Shown here: one piece after another, positions 35,063 to 44,363 of the stretch
How positions within the stretch are numbered: position 1 is the first letter of the stretch
Layout of the letters: each line of letters opens with the position of its first letter
Assembly: GCA_964467165.1 (NCBI GenBank)
Contig: CAYXOL010000008.1
Location: 52,565 to 116,564, forward strand
Source of the DNA: Clostridium_AD sp964467165
GTDB taxonomy: Bacteria; Bacillota; Clostridia; Clostridiales; Clostridiaceae
Direction: 5' to 3'
Length of the DNA: 64,000 nt
Made by a program: the position numbers and the translations under genes
The notes under the pieces: generated by a model
Seen by the model: the letters and a program-made list of their open reading frames with translations, nothing else
Database searches by the model: none
What the model was told of the DNA's origin: nothing

Positions 35063-36304
35063 TTACGCTACTTTTTTATTAATATCAAACTTCTTTCCTT
35101 CTTTACGCCACTTAGCAAATTCAGCAGTTGCTGTGAAGAGAGCATCTGTTGATGAGTTGAGTGCTGTTTCGAAAGAGTCTTGTAACACACCTACGATAAA
35201 CCCTACTCCAACTACTTTCATAGCAATATCATTTGGTATTCCAAATAAGCTACAAGCTAAAGGAATAAGTAATAATGAACCACCAGCTACTCCTGAAGCT
35301 CCGCAAGCAGATACTGCAGATAGTATGCTAAGAATTAATGCAGTAGGCATATCCACTTCAATACCAAGTGTATTAACTGCCGCAAGTGTCAAAACAGAAA
35401 TAGTAACAGCTGCCCCAGCCATATTAATGGTAGCTCCTAGTGGAATTGATACTGAATAAGTATCTTTATCTAATCCTAGACTTTCACATAAGCTCATATT
35501 TACAGGAATGTTTGCAGCTGAACTACGTGTAAAGAATGCAGTAATACCACTTTCTCTTAAGCATCTAAATACAAGTGGGAATGGATTTTGACGAATATTT
35601 ATATACACAATAAGAGGATTGACAACAAGAGCCATAAATACCATACAGCCAAGCAGAACAGCAAGTAAGTGTCCATAGCTTAGTAATGCTGAAAGTCCAT
35701 TTGTAGCAATAGCGTCAAATACTAAACCCATGATTCCAAGTGGTGCAAAGTTTATAACCCATCTAACCATTTGAGTTAATGCATCAGAAAAATTACCAAT
35801 CATAGTTTTTGTAGTATCAGGAGCATTTTTCAAAGCAACTCCCAGCATTAAGGCCCAAGATAATATACCTATATAATTGGCATTAAAAAGTGCTTTTACT
35901 GGATTATCAACAACATTCAATAATAATGCTTTGAGTACCTCTACAACACCACCGGGAGGTGTAACATCCTTAACACCCATTGCAAGTGTTAAAGTTACAG
36001 GGAACATAAAACTTGCAATAACGGCCACAAGACCAGCTAAAAATGTTCCTAAAAGATAAAGAACAATAATAGACTTCATATTAGTTTCATGACCACTCCT
36101 ATGTTGAGATATAGCAGACATTACCAAGAAGAATACTAATATTGGTGCAATCGCTTTCAGTGCACCTACAAATAAAGAACCAAAAATGATGACTACTTTT
36201 GCTTGTTGTGGAACTGTTACAGCTAAAATAATACCAATAACTAAACCGACAATTATTCGTTTTACTAAGCTCATTTTATTCCAACTACTCATTAATTTTT
36301 TCAT
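35063..36304 (-). CDS. sstT: Na+:serine/threonine symporter
   Basis: The 413-residue membrane protein belongs to the dicarboxylate/amino acid:cation symporter family. SstT-like features are the RIIVGLVIGIILAVTVP first helix, AFFTRSSAANIPVNMSLCE (the serine-rich re-entrant loop), GATINMAGAAVTISVLTLA, and SACGASGVAGGSLLLIPLA. It imports serine and threonine with sodium. The start is the ATG at 36304, with AGGAGG upstream; the frame is open 49 codons further but has no site there and would add a non-homologous extension. Confidence 0.94.
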   Translation of the reverse strand: MKKLMSSWNKMSLVKRIIVGLVIGIILAVTVPQQAKVVIIFGSLFVGALKAIAPILVFFLVMSAISQHRSGHETNMKSIIVLYLLGTFLAGLVAVIASFMFPVTLTLAMGVKDVTPPGGVVEVLKALLLNVVDNPVKALFNANYIGILSWALMLGVALKNAPDTTKTMIGNFSDALTQMVRWVINFAPLGIMGLVFDAIATNGLSALLSYGHLLAVLLGCMVFMALVVNPLIVYINIRQNPFPLVFRCLRESGITAFFTRSSAANIPVNMSLCESLGLDKDTYSVSIPLGATINMAGAAVTISVLTLAAVNTLGIEVDMPTALILSILSAVSACGASGVAGGSLLLIPLACSLFGIPNDIAMKVVGVGFIVGVLQDSFETALNSSTDALFTATAEFAKWRKEGKKFDINKKVA

Positions 36305-36667
36305 ATTTTTTCCTCCTATAATTGAAATTGAAACCGCCACAGCTAATTTTAATAAACTATTATTCGACTTATTATTCTGAATACTCTGCGACAAAAATAA
36401 TTTTACCACAAACTTTAACTCATGGGAAGTAAAATATTTCTGCACACCCACCTTAAAATTAAACTATAAAGTCAAATTTTAGAATAAGTTTCATTATAAT
36501 ATGATCTTTTCCACAGTTAAATGTAAAAAATACTCCATAAATCTTACATATATCAAGTGCTAGAAATCTGTATTTATTAGTATATCTATAAAATACAATT
36601 TTCCTTATTCTCCTATTTATCGTATTTTTTATTTGTCCTTAAGTAACCATATTAAAAAGAAAACTCA

Positions 36668-38041
36668 CTAATTTTCTTTTTCAAAAACCATAAACTTTCT
36701 TCCTTTTATTTCAGGATGTCTTAGCAGAAATAGAATGAACCAACTTGTTAGTATTAATCCTTTTAGAACACTGGTAAGGCTTATGCTCCACCACACCCCA
36801 CTAAGTCCAATCACCGTTGACAATAAAAGTGCTCCTGGAATTCTCATAGCATTTAGCACAATTCCTACAATTGACGGAGGAATTGTCCTTCCGAGACCGT
36901 TAAATGCCCCTGCAGTTGTTATTTCTATACACATAAAAAGCTGCGAAACGCCAAGTATTCTCAAATATATTATTCCATCCTTTATTACCGCTTTCTCTGA
37001 AATAAAAACAGAAAAAATAGGGCCGGGGAAAAATATTAAAATGCAGGATGTCATTGTTCCAATAACTGCAATAATACCTAGAGCAGTGAAATATCCTTTA
37101 TATATTCTATCCCATTTTTTCGCTCCAAAATTTTGCCCCACAAAGGCACTTAGCGCAGTTTGAAAACCTCCAGCTGTCATCCATGATATTGATTCTATTT
37201 GTGCCCCTACGCTTTGCACCGCAATAGGCGTTGATCCCCACCTAGAAAGAATCCTTGCTATTATCATTGCTATAAACGTAAATACACCGCTTTGAATAGC
37301 AACTGGCAGCCCAAACTTAACAATTTTTCCTATGTGACCCCAATCAGGTTTTTGCACAAAATTTAATCCTCCAAAATAATCGGTTTTGTTTAATATTACA
37401 AAGATAAATATTATTGTTACAACAAACTGGGCAAAAATTGTTGCAATAGCTGCTCCCGGAACTCCCATTCTAGGAAATGGCCCAAGACCTAATATCAAAA
37501 TAGGATCAAGTATTATATTAACCATAAGCCCAATTGTGTTTATTTTAAAAGGCGTATGACTGTCTCCATGCCCATTGAATATTGCAGTAAGTACAGGTGG
37601 TAAAAAGAAAAATATCATTCCCCAGGAGACAATAGCAAGATAAGTTGATGCCATACTTACAATATCATCACCTTTGATATTAAAAAAACCTATAAGCTGT
37701 CTTTTGAATATTATCATTGTAGCCCCATAAAAAACGGCAAAAACCAAATTCATTTGCAACGAATGTCGTATATAGCTTTTAGTCTCATTTATATCTTTTC
37801 TTCCTATAGATTGTGATACCCCAACCGCTGCTCCTATTTGGGGTATTGTAATAAACGCGAAGGCAAACCAAGTAAAAAACCCCGCCGTACCTACTGCCGT
37901 AACAGCCCTAGATCCTAATTGTCCAACCCATATCATATCTGTCAGACTATAAGCTGTTTGTATTAGTGATGTTCCCATAATTGGTAGGGCTAAAATTATA
38001 AGCTTTTTTAAAATATTTCCTTCTGTTAAATCATTTCTCAT
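36668..38041 (-). CDS. MATE family efflux transporter
   Basis: The 457-residue membrane protein has about twelve hydrophobic segments arranged as two homologous halves. The first shows LALPIMGTSLIQTAYSLTDMI and WVGQLGSRAVTAVGTAGF; the second starts near residue 235 (VKFGLPVAIQSGVFTFIAMI). This fits Na+- or H+-coupled multidrug export. The substrate is unknown. GGGGGATA precedes the ATG. Confidence 0.92.
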   Translation of the reverse strand: MRNDLTEGNILKKLIILALPIMGTSLIQTAYSLTDMIWVGQLGSRAVTAVGTAGFFTWFAFAFITIPQIGAAVGVSQSIGRKDINETKSYIRHSLQMNLVFAVFYGATMIIFKRQLIGFFNIKGDDIVSMASTYLAIVSWGMIFFFLPPVLTAIFNGHGDSHTPFKINTIGLMVNIILDPILILGLGPFPRMGVPGAAIATIFAQFVVTIIFIFVILNKTDYFGGLNFVQKPDWGHIGKIVKFGLPVAIQSGVFTFIAMIIARILSRWGSTPIAVQSVGAQIESISWMTAGGFQTALSAFVGQNFGAKKWDRIYKGYFTALGIIAVIGTMTSCILIFFPGPIFSVFISEKAVIKDGIIYLRILGVSQLFMCIEITTAGAFNGLGRTIPPSIVGIVLNAMRIPGALLLSTVIGLSGVWWSISLTSVLKGLILTSWFILFLLRHPEIKGRKFMVFEKEN

Positions 38042-38240
38042 TAAATATCCCCCAACTTTTAATTATAGACTTAAAGTAATTAATCCAGTACTCATTATAA
38101 AATATTCTATACCATAATTCTACAAATATTTATATTTACTCTCAAGTTTATGTAAAAAAAATTAGAAAACTTCAAAATAGTTCATCTAAAATCTCGCTTA
38201 GATCTTAGATCTTATATATTAATAAATTCATTTAAAAAAG

Positions 38241-38266
38241 ACAGAATACACTTAAGTATATTCTGT
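38241..38266. terminator. Terminator after the MBL-fold gene
   Basis: ACAGAATA pairs with TATTCTGT with a partly paired interior. On the minus strand it is followed by CTTTTTTA. Confidence 0.75.
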
Positions 38267-38294
38267 AAAATCGTTGATACATATATATAAATCA

Positions 38295-39188
38295 CTACAT
38301 TTTATAATATTTAAGAAATCCTTCATGCACATTTAATGTTATCATTTTTGTATCGTTCAAATATTCCACATAAGAACCTAACATCCTTTCTATCATGGTA
38401 TATTTATATATGCTATCTACATTGATTTTAAACTTTTTAATAACTGCCTTCAGAATATCCTCCCTTGTCATAGTACCATCTATGACATCATATATTCTTA
38501 GGGCCCTATTCTTATAGAAATCTATATTGTAATTTATAAGTTTTATAATATCATCATAAATACCTTTGTGTGCTACTACATACTTGCTACATTTTAAGTC
38601 GTAAAGTTTTACCTTGCTTTTCAAATCTTCGCTGAGGATAAACGCATAGGGCATTTTAGCACCCCTCATGACTTCATAACTAATTAGTGCATCCCCTAAA
38701 TATGCAACATCATCAGGAGTAACTATGCATATATGTGCAGGACTATGCCCCGGCGTATGAATGATTTTAAACTCAATACCTCGCACAGATATTAAATCTT
38801 GGTTATCCAAAATCAAAATATCTGTTTTACAAACCATATGACCAAAATGCTCTGTAACCTCTAATAATGTTTGGCTATTATAATAAAGCTTGAGATTAAC
38901 TATGGAACTACAAATAAGAGCTTCATAGGCTGGCATAGCAATAATACAGTTATATTTTTTCTTTAAATATCCATTGTTACCCACATGATCTATATGAGCG
39001 TGACTACATATTATACCTACTACCAGAAGGTTATTTTTCTCAAGTATTTCGTCTATTCCTTGTCTTTCCCCTTTTGCCCACCCTGAATCAAGCATAATAA
39101 TCTCTTCTTGATTAATTTTATAAAAAGGTATGTATAACATTCCAGTATCAATACAGTAAGTATTTCCCTTAATCTTTTTTATTTCCAT
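38295..39188 (-). CDS. MBL-fold metallo-hydrolase
   Basis: The 297-residue protein has the metal site CSHAHIDHVGNNGYL (HxHxDH), then HTPGHSPAHICIV and DVAYLGDALIS, so both metal-binding histidine and aspartate groups are present. A C-terminal helical part of about 90 residues with a winged-helix look follows (KVKLYDLKCSKYVVAHKG precedes it). Substrate is unknown; glyoxalase-II-like or lactonase activity is possible. No clear ribosome site is seen before the ATG. Confidence 0.85.
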   Translation of the reverse strand: MEIKKIKGNTYCIDTGMLYIPFYKINQEEIIMLDSGWAKGERQGIDEILEKNNLLVVGIICSHAHIDHVGNNGYLKKKYNCIIAMPAYEALICSSIVNLKLYYNSQTLLEVTEHFGHMVCKTDILILDNQDLISVRGIEFKIIHTPGHSPAHICIVTPDDVAYLGDALISYEVMRGAKMPYAFILSEDLKSKVKLYDLKCSKYVVAHKGIYDDIIKLINYNIDFYKNRALRIYDVIDGTMTREDILKAVIKKFKINVDSIYKYTMIERMLGSYVEYLNDTKMITLNVHEGFLKYYKM

Positions 39189-39563
39189 ATCTTATATTTA
39201 GTGAGAGAGTGTATTGCAAATACACAAAACACTAATTACTCACTTCCTTTCTCATTTACTTTTTTTGTTTATCACCTGTTGATGGAATCATTGCTCATCT
39301 CTATATTAAAAAACAATTGCCTTTGCAAATTAGCTATGTCCAATTATACCAAAATTTCAGAATTAATTCCATTATATACTGTCTGCTAGTATTTAACCTT
39401 ATAATAGTTTTGAAATTAATCTGCCATGATGGTAATTCGAAAAAAATTTACACAAAATTGGAAGAAAGGTATATAATGTACTTAAGTATATTTTGCTTTT
39501 CTTTTTTCAGTTTAAACTAACCAAAATATTCCAAAGCTTTAATTATCATATGTCTCTATTTAT
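39189..39563. other. 375-bp intergenic region before tRNA-Leu
   Basis: No ORF with a ribosome site is present. It holds the presumed divergent promoters of the MBL gene and the tRNA. A TTTACA (39447-39452) with a TATATA/TATAAT element at 39470-39477 is the best promoter for tRNA-Leu, giving a precursor of about 80 bases before the mature 5' end. Confidence 0.55.
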
Positions 39564-39648
39564 GCAGATGTGGCGGAATTGGCAGACGCACTAGAATCAG
39601 GGTCTAGCGCTTTACGGCGTGCAGGTTCGATTCCTGTCATCTGCACCA
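39564..39648 (+). tRNA. tRNA-Leu (anticodon CAG)
   Basis: The 85-base gene folds as a class II tRNA. The acceptor stem is GCAGATG with CATCTGC, and CCA is encoded. The anticodon stem CTAGA with TCTAG encloses the loop ATCAGGG, giving anticodon CAG, which reads CUG. A variable arm (CGC TTTA CGGCG type) and the T arm CAGGTTCGATTCCTG follow. It is a single gene, not part of a tRNA array. Confidence 0.96.
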
Positions 39649-39650
39649 AA

Positions 39651-39726
39651 TCATTTTGCCTACAAAACAGATGCACCCTGCTTTTCTATCTGAAAGCGGG
39701 GTGTATCTATTTTGTAGGCAAAATGA
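39651..39726. repeat. 34-bp imperfect inverted repeat next to tRNA-Leu
   Basis: The left arm 39651-39684 (starts TCATTTTGCCTACAAAA) pairs with the right arm 39693-39726 (ends TTTTGTAGGCAAAATGA) around an 8-base loop. There are two G-U wobbles and one mismatch. It begins two bases after the tRNA CCA. There is no T run, so it is not a standard terminator. Confidence 0.85.
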
Positions 39727-39745
39727 AACGCCATGGAGAAAACAG

Positions 39746-39775
39746 TTGATAAATAATTGATAAATATGCTGTATT
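39746..39775 (+). promoter_or_regulatory. Promoter and tandem-repeat operator of the two-component system
   Basis: TTGATA (39746-39751), an 18-base spacer and TGTATT (39770-39775) form a promoter. Inside it, TTGATAAATAA (39746-39756) is followed directly by TTGATAAATAT (39757-39767), two direct repeats with an 11-base period. This is the usual arrangement for OmpR-type response-regulator sites. Confidence 0.55.
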
Positions 39776-39802
39776 CTTGAAAGTTAGGAGGTGTTAGACA
39801 AA

Positions 39803-40477
39803 ATGAAGAATCGAATTTTAATCGTTGATGATGAGAATGATATTGTGGGTTTATTAAAAGATCATTTTGAATATGGCGGGTATGATGTACTTACTGCTGG
39901 AAGTGGTGAAGATGCTATTAAGAAAGCAGAGCAACAACCGGACGTTATTCTGCTTGACATTAATATGCCGGGAATCGACGGTTTTCAGGTTTGTGACCGC
40001 ATCCGCAATTTTGTTTCCTGCCCCATAATTTTCTTGACAGCACGAATTGAAGATGCAGATAAGGTACTTGGATTTGGACTTGGTGCAGATGATTATGTCA
40101 TTAAGCCCTTCTCTCTTTATGAACTAAGTGCAAGGGTCATCGCCCACATTCGGCGTGATCAAAGGGGCCTGGCAAAAATAAAAGTCAAGTTTGAAGATGA
40201 CTTAGCCATTAATTACACTGCAAAGGAAATCTATTTCAAGAATATTCCCATTACATTGGCAAAAAAAGAATTTAAAATTATCGAATTACTATCGTTAAAT
40301 AGGGGCCAAATATTCGATAAAGAAAGAATTTACGAAAAGCTTTGGAGATATGAGAGTCTGGGAGATGCATCCGTGGTTGCCGAGCATATCCGGAAAATCA
40401 GATCAAAAATGGCGGCTGCTGGTACTAAACCACATATAGAAACAGTTTGGGGGGTGGGATACAAATGGGTAAAATAA
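39803..40477 (+). CDS. OmpR-family response regulator
   Basis: The 224-residue protein has a receiver domain (ILIVDDENDI; phosphorylatable Asp52 in LLDINMPGIDG; conserved DDYVIKPF) and a C-terminal winged helix (ITLAKKEFKIIELLSLNRGQI; VVAEHIRKIRSKM; TVWGVGYKW). It should activate or repress genes when phosphorylated by the next gene's kinase. The ATG at 39803 is well spaced from AGGAGG; a GTG at 39791 lies on that site. The base composition appears richer in G and C than in flanking genes. Confidence 0.94.
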   Translation: MKNRILIVDDENDIVGLLKDHFEYGGYDVLTAGSGEDAIKKAEQQPDVILLDINMPGIDGFQVCDRIRNFVSCPIIFLTARIEDADKVLGFGLGADDYVIKPFSLYELSARVIAHIRRDQRGLAKIKVKFEDDLAINYTAKEIYFKNIPITLAKKEFKIIELLSLNRGQIFDKERIYEKLWRYESLGDASVVAEHIRKIRSKMAAAGTKPHIETVWGVGYKWVK

Positions 40478-41670
40478 AAAAAAGGCTCAACGACATCTCC
40501 ATTCGCAAAAGTTTTGTGCTATATATGCTGTTTTTTATGTTGTTGGGCACTGTTCTTAGCGGGATTGCTTTGAAAACCCTTGATATTTCAACAGAGAAAA
40601 TTCAATCCTCCTACTTCACAGGACAAAGCGAACATTACTATTTAACGACAGAAGATGGTAAACGATTGGGGAATGGTTCCGGAATCATTGAGAAGTCCCT
40701 AGAACCTAATTACTCAACACAAGATAAGCAAAAACTATTCGCCTTAAGTGTGCTTAAAATAATTATTAGTCCCCTTGCCTATTTGCTGTGCATCGGTTCT
40801 GCTGCAATGATTTTCTATGCTAATAAATTGCGGACTCCCCTATCAGCATTAAACACAGCCTCAGAAAAAATCGCCGCTGACAATCTGGACTTTTCTGTGG
40901 AATATAACTGTAAGGATGAAATGGGAAAGCTCTGTACTTCCTTTGAAAAAATGCGGAGTGCTTTGGAAAGTAACAATGTGAAGATGTGGCGATCTGTAGA
41001 GGAAAGAAAAAGGCTTAACGCTGCCTTTGCTCACGATTTGAGAACTCCGTTGACTGTATTACGTGGATATGCTGAGTTCCTTTCAATTCACTTGGAAAAA
41101 GATGAATTGCCAAAAGCAAAAGTAGTATCCACAATTCACACAATGGGTAATCAAATTGAACGTCTTGAATCTTATGTACAAAATGTCAGTGCAATGCAAA
41201 AATTAGAAGAAATAGAACCACATCCCCAAAAGGTTTCTCCATGCGAAATCTTGCAAATATTTAGGGAAACATCTGATATTGTGCGTGGGGATAAGACGGT
41301 GTACTTTACACCTTTAAAACAGGCAACAGAAATAATTGACATAGACTTGAATTTAGTATTACAGGTATTTGAAAACCTCCTGTCCAATGCGGCTCGATAC
41401 GCTAAAAGTCGGATTGAGATTGCCGTTACTGTGGATGATAATGCATTGAAAATTACTATTTCCGATGATGGACGAGGATTCAGCACAGAAGAAATCAAAA
41501 AGGCCACAGATCCTTTTTACCGTGCCGATGCTAAGCAGAACAAACTACATTTTGGGCTTGGCCTTTATATTTGTAAAATCATTTGTGAAAAACATGAAGG
41601 TCAGTTGCTCCTGTCAAATGGCTCCGATGGAGGGGCTGTTCTTAGCGCAACATTTTATAAAAGCAAATAA
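40465..41670 (+). CDS. Sensor histidine kinase
   Basis: The 401-residue protein has two membrane segments, near residues 18-40 and 90-113, enclosing a short external loop of about 50 residues. A HAMP region (LRTPLSALNTASEKIA) follows, then the H box AAFAHDLRTPLTVLRGYAEFL split around His190, the N box NLLSNAARYA, and G boxes DDGRGFS and GLGLYI. The small sensor loop is typical of kinases that respond to envelope or peptide signals. The ATG overlaps the regulator's stop by 13 bases, giving coupled translation. Confidence 0.93.
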   Translation: MGKIKKRLNDISIRKSFVLYMLFFMLLGTVLSGIALKTLDISTEKIQSSYFTGQSEHYYLTTEDGKRLGNGSGIIEKSLEPNYSTQDKQKLFALSVLKIIISPLAYLLCIGSAAMIFYANKLRTPLSALNTASEKIAADNLDFSVEYNCKDEMGKLCTSFEKMRSALESNNVKMWRSVEERKRLNAAFAHDLRTPLTVLRGYAEFLSIHLEKDELPKAKVVSTIHTMGNQIERLESYVQNVSAMQKLEEIEPHPQKVSPCEILQIFRETSDIVRGDKTVYFTPLKQATEIIDIDLNLVLQVFENLLSNAARYAKSRIEIAVTVDDNALKITISDDGRGFSTEEIKKATDPFYRADAKQNKLHFGLGLYICKIICEKHEGQLLLSNGSDGGAVLSATFYKSK

Positions 41671-41680
41671 TTTTCGAAAG

Positions 41681-41702
41681 TTGATAAAAAGTTGAACATT
41701 AA
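41681..41702 (+). promoter_or_regulatory. Tandem-repeat site upstream of the ABC operon
   Basis: TTGATAAAAAG (41681-41691) is followed directly by TTGAACATTAA (41692-41702), again an 11-base period. It matches the pair upstream of the two-component genes. A weak TTGATA/TAGTAC promoter overlaps it. It is a plausible target of the response regulator encoded at 39803-40477. Confidence 0.5.
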
Positions 41703-41771
41703 ATAGTACCATACCTTTAAGGGGAACTGGTGATATTTTGTTTTCCCCTCTAAAATAAGGGAGGATGTAAC

Positions 41772-42656
41772 ATGATGATACAGGTATCAAATCTAACAAA
41801 ACAATACAACAAAAATACTATTGCCCTCAAGGATGTTTCTTTATCCATTGATAAAGGAATCTTCGGATTATTAGGCCGCAACGGTTCAGGGAAAACAACC
41901 TTAATGCGCATATTAACCACTCTGCTTGAACCTACAACGGGCAATGTTCATGTTTTGGGCATGGAATGTAATCACTCCAACTGCATGGAAATCAAGAAAA
42001 ATATCGGCTACCTGCCACAGGAATTTGGATTCTATAAGGAATTTACCGTATTAGAAATAATGCATTACATCTGCATTATGCGTGGAATAGGGAAAGAACA
42101 TCAAAAGCAGCTTATCACAGAGGTGCTTGATAAAGTAAATATGCTAGATGATAAAATGAAAAAATACCGGCAACTGTCTGGTGGAATGAAACGCCGGGTC
42201 GGTTTAGCGCAGGCCATGCTTGGTAATCCACCTATCTTGATTGTAGACGAGCCTACTGCTGGTGTTGATCCGGAGGAAAGAATCCGAATCCGCAAGCTGC
42301 TCAGTGAATACAGCCAGAATAACACGGTTTTATTCTCAACACATATCGTTGAGGATATTGAGTATACCTGCAATAACCTTGCCATTTTAGATCAGGGTAA
42401 TTTGCTGTTTTGCGGCACGTTAAAGGAAATATTACAAATGACATCTGGGAATGTTTTTGAGTGTACATTTGACAACTTAGAATCTTTCTATGATTTTGAT
42501 AGCCATCATACTGTTATTTCCTTTAAACGAGAGGGTGTGGAAACGAAAGCTGTCTTTATTGGAAATGAAAGTGCACTCCCTAAGAGTAATCCCTATAAGG
42601 CTACCCTAGAAGATGCCTATGTATTTATGACGGCAAAAGGGAGAGTGAGAAAATGA
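41772..42656 (+). CDS. ABC transporter ATP-binding protein
   Basis: The 294-residue ATPase has Walker A GLLGRNGSGKTTLM near residue 37, Q-loop GYLPQEFGFY, signature LSGGMKRRVGLAQAM, Walker B ILIVDEPTAG and switch histidine STHIVEDIEY. A C-terminal extension of about 80 residues follows. It resembles BcrA-type ATPases that drive peptide-antibiotic export or resistance. GGGAGGA precedes the ATG. The stop overlaps the next start (ATGA). Confidence 0.94.
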   Translation: MMIQVSNLTKQYNKNTIALKDVSLSIDKGIFGLLGRNGSGKTTLMRILTTLLEPTTGNVHVLGMECNHSNCMEIKKNIGYLPQEFGFYKEFTVLEIMHYICIMRGIGKEHQKQLITEVLDKVNMLDDKMKKYRQLSGGMKRRVGLAQAMLGNPPILIVDEPTAGVDPEERIRIRKLLSEYSQNNTVLFSTHIVEDIEYTCNNLAILDQGNLLFCGTLKEILQMTSGNVFECTFDNLESFYDFDSHHTVISFKREGVETKAVFIGNESALPKSNPYKATLEDAYVFMTAKGRVRK

Positions 42657-43726
42657 AAGGACTAAGATTGACGACTTTTGAGGTCAAACACCAAATACAA
42701 AGCGGCACTTTCATCGTTGTGATGTTCCTATTTGCAATATTTATCGCCACTCAAATGAGGGGAGTTTTTCATTACCCTGTAAATAACGTTCATGACATTG
42801 AAGTATTAGAAAGTACCGGCACATGTAAATATCTGTTTGTTCCGGCTTCTGAAGTTGAATTAAAATCTGCAATAATAAAATATCTCCAAAAAAATATCGA
42901 CAACGGCAATATTCCTGTGGAGAAAGCAAAAGACATTGAGCCTGTGATCGAATTATTACATAGCAATAGCTTTGATTATGTTTACACAGCCATGCAGGAG
43001 GAAAAATGGATTACCCCGTGGCTTCGAGACGGCAAAAGTCAGTTTGGACAGAAAATAGGCAGCATAGAAGAAATTAACCATAATTTGCACAATGCAATAG
43101 GAACAAAAGGATATGGATCACAGTTATACGAAGAATTCGTTACTTATATGCAAATATGTGCGACATTTCTGCTATTTCCTATCTTCCTACTTTTATTCAC
43201 CAGGGATTCAAGGCATAGTATGTCAGAAATTTTATATGCACAGCCCATTTCATCAGCAAAATATATCTTATGCCGTTATTTGGGTGCGCTGATTCCTCTG
43301 CTGCTTTTTTTCTATGCTTTCGGAATCGTTCTGAACCTGATTAGCACAGCTCGATTTGCCAGTGCCGGATGGCATATTAGATACACGTTATTTTTCAATG
43401 ATTTTGTGGTTTATATATTGCCAACTGTGGTTTTTCTAAGTGCATTTATTATGTTCCTCATGCTGTTGTTCAAAAAGGCCATCGCTGTATTCCCAATCTA
43501 TATTGCTTACGTTATTTTTAATGTAACGCCGGGGGTGTTTGAGGGTGGGAGCCACTTTGATATTCTCTCCAGAGCGATTATCCGGCTTGACTGGCAGATG
43601 GTAAACACTCAGGATATCATGCTAAATCGGGGGATCTATCTAATATTGGCGGCAGTGATGATTTTTGCTTCCTGCAAGTTGTATGATAGCATGAAAAACA
43701 ACTTAAGAAAGGTAATCACAATATGA
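42653..43726 (+). CDS. ABC-2-type permease, large
   Basis: The 357-residue membrane protein has an N-terminal segment (FIVVMFLFAIFIATQM), then an external domain of about 130 residues, then five or so membrane segments from near residue 165 (ICATFLLFPIFLLLF onwards). The soluble loop between the first two segments is typical of ABC-2 permeases. The function of the loop is unknown. It overlaps the ATPase and the next gene by four bases each. Confidence 0.85.
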   Translation: MKGLRLTTFEVKHQIQSGTFIVVMFLFAIFIATQMRGVFHYPVNNVHDIEVLESTGTCKYLFVPASEVELKSAIIKYLQKNIDNGNIPVEKAKDIEPVIELLHSNSFDYVYTAMQEEKWITPWLRDGKSQFGQKIGSIEEINHNLHNAIGTKGYGSQLYEEFVTYMQICATFLLFPIFLLLFTRDSRHSMSEILYAQPISSAKYILCRYLGALIPLLLFFYAFGIVLNLISTARFASAGWHIRYTLFFNDFVVYILPTVVFLSAFIMFLMLLFKKAIAVFPIYIAYVIFNVTPGVFEGGSHFDILSRAIIRLDWQMVNTQDIMLNRGIYLILAAVMIFASCKLYDSMKNNLRKVITI

Positions 43727-44358
43727 GATATAATTTGAAGCTCCTGTTTTCTCCAAGCAAATGGCTTTGCTGCCTACTGTTTGTTGCTATGATTCCCGTT
43801 TTAATGTACGCGCCGACCTATTACGATTTTACGAATATTAGTACCATATATATCCCTTTTATCGGAGTGGTTCTCTTTACGGATATCGTAATGATTGATA
43901 AGAGCAATAACTTTGCAGAAATATCGTATCTGTCAAATCGGAAGCCAATTAAAACATTTTTGCAGAGATACTGCATTATAGCTATTCTGATGTTATCATT
44001 CATACTGCTTGCCAATGGAATTTTCAGGCTTTCTCAGCTAATCAATAATAATTTTGCTCGGGAGCCGATTTCTTTACTTGAATATGTACTGCTTTCTTGT
44101 GGCAGTAGTCTAATGCTCGGAACGCTGTCCATGAGTATTGCTAATATTTTGAGCAATCCCTATGTCGGTTATGGCGCCGCATTGTTCTATTGGCTATATT
44201 GGAATATTAACTTTAAAAATCAATCGCTGCTTAACCTGTTTCCTTTTATAGCCAATCCTATATTTTACGAAAAATTCTTAGTGACACAATACCTGTTGAT
44301 CGTTGTATTGATGATTTTAAACTGCCTGTTAGTCAGGAAAAGCCCTTTTTCTCAATGA
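43723..44358 (+). CDS. ABC-2-type permease-like membrane protein, small
   Basis: The 211-residue protein is nearly all membrane segments, about six in number (WLCCLLFVAMIPVLMY; YIPFIGVVLFTDIVMI; CIIAILMLSFILLANGIF; and so on). It has no large external domain, unlike its neighbour. Together the two may form an asymmetric permease dimer for the ATPase upstream. It is not a clear member of a named family from reading alone. It ends the operon just before a terminator. Confidence 0.75.
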   Translation: MRYNLKLLFSPSKWLCCLLFVAMIPVLMYAPTYYDFTNISTIYIPFIGVVLFTDIVMIDKSNNFAEISYLSNRKPIKTFLQRYCIIAILMLSFILLANGIFRLSQLINNNFAREPISLLEYVLLSCGSSLMLGTLSMSIANILSNPYVGYGAALFYWLYWNINFKNQSLLNLFPFIANPIFYEKFLVTQYLLIVVLMILNCLLVRKSPFSQ

Positions 44359-44363
44359 TAAAA

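Noticed and set aside
39201..39520. Two short plus-strand frames in the gap before tRNA-Leu
   Set aside because: No ribosome site, low complexity, and the tRNA promoter lies within them.
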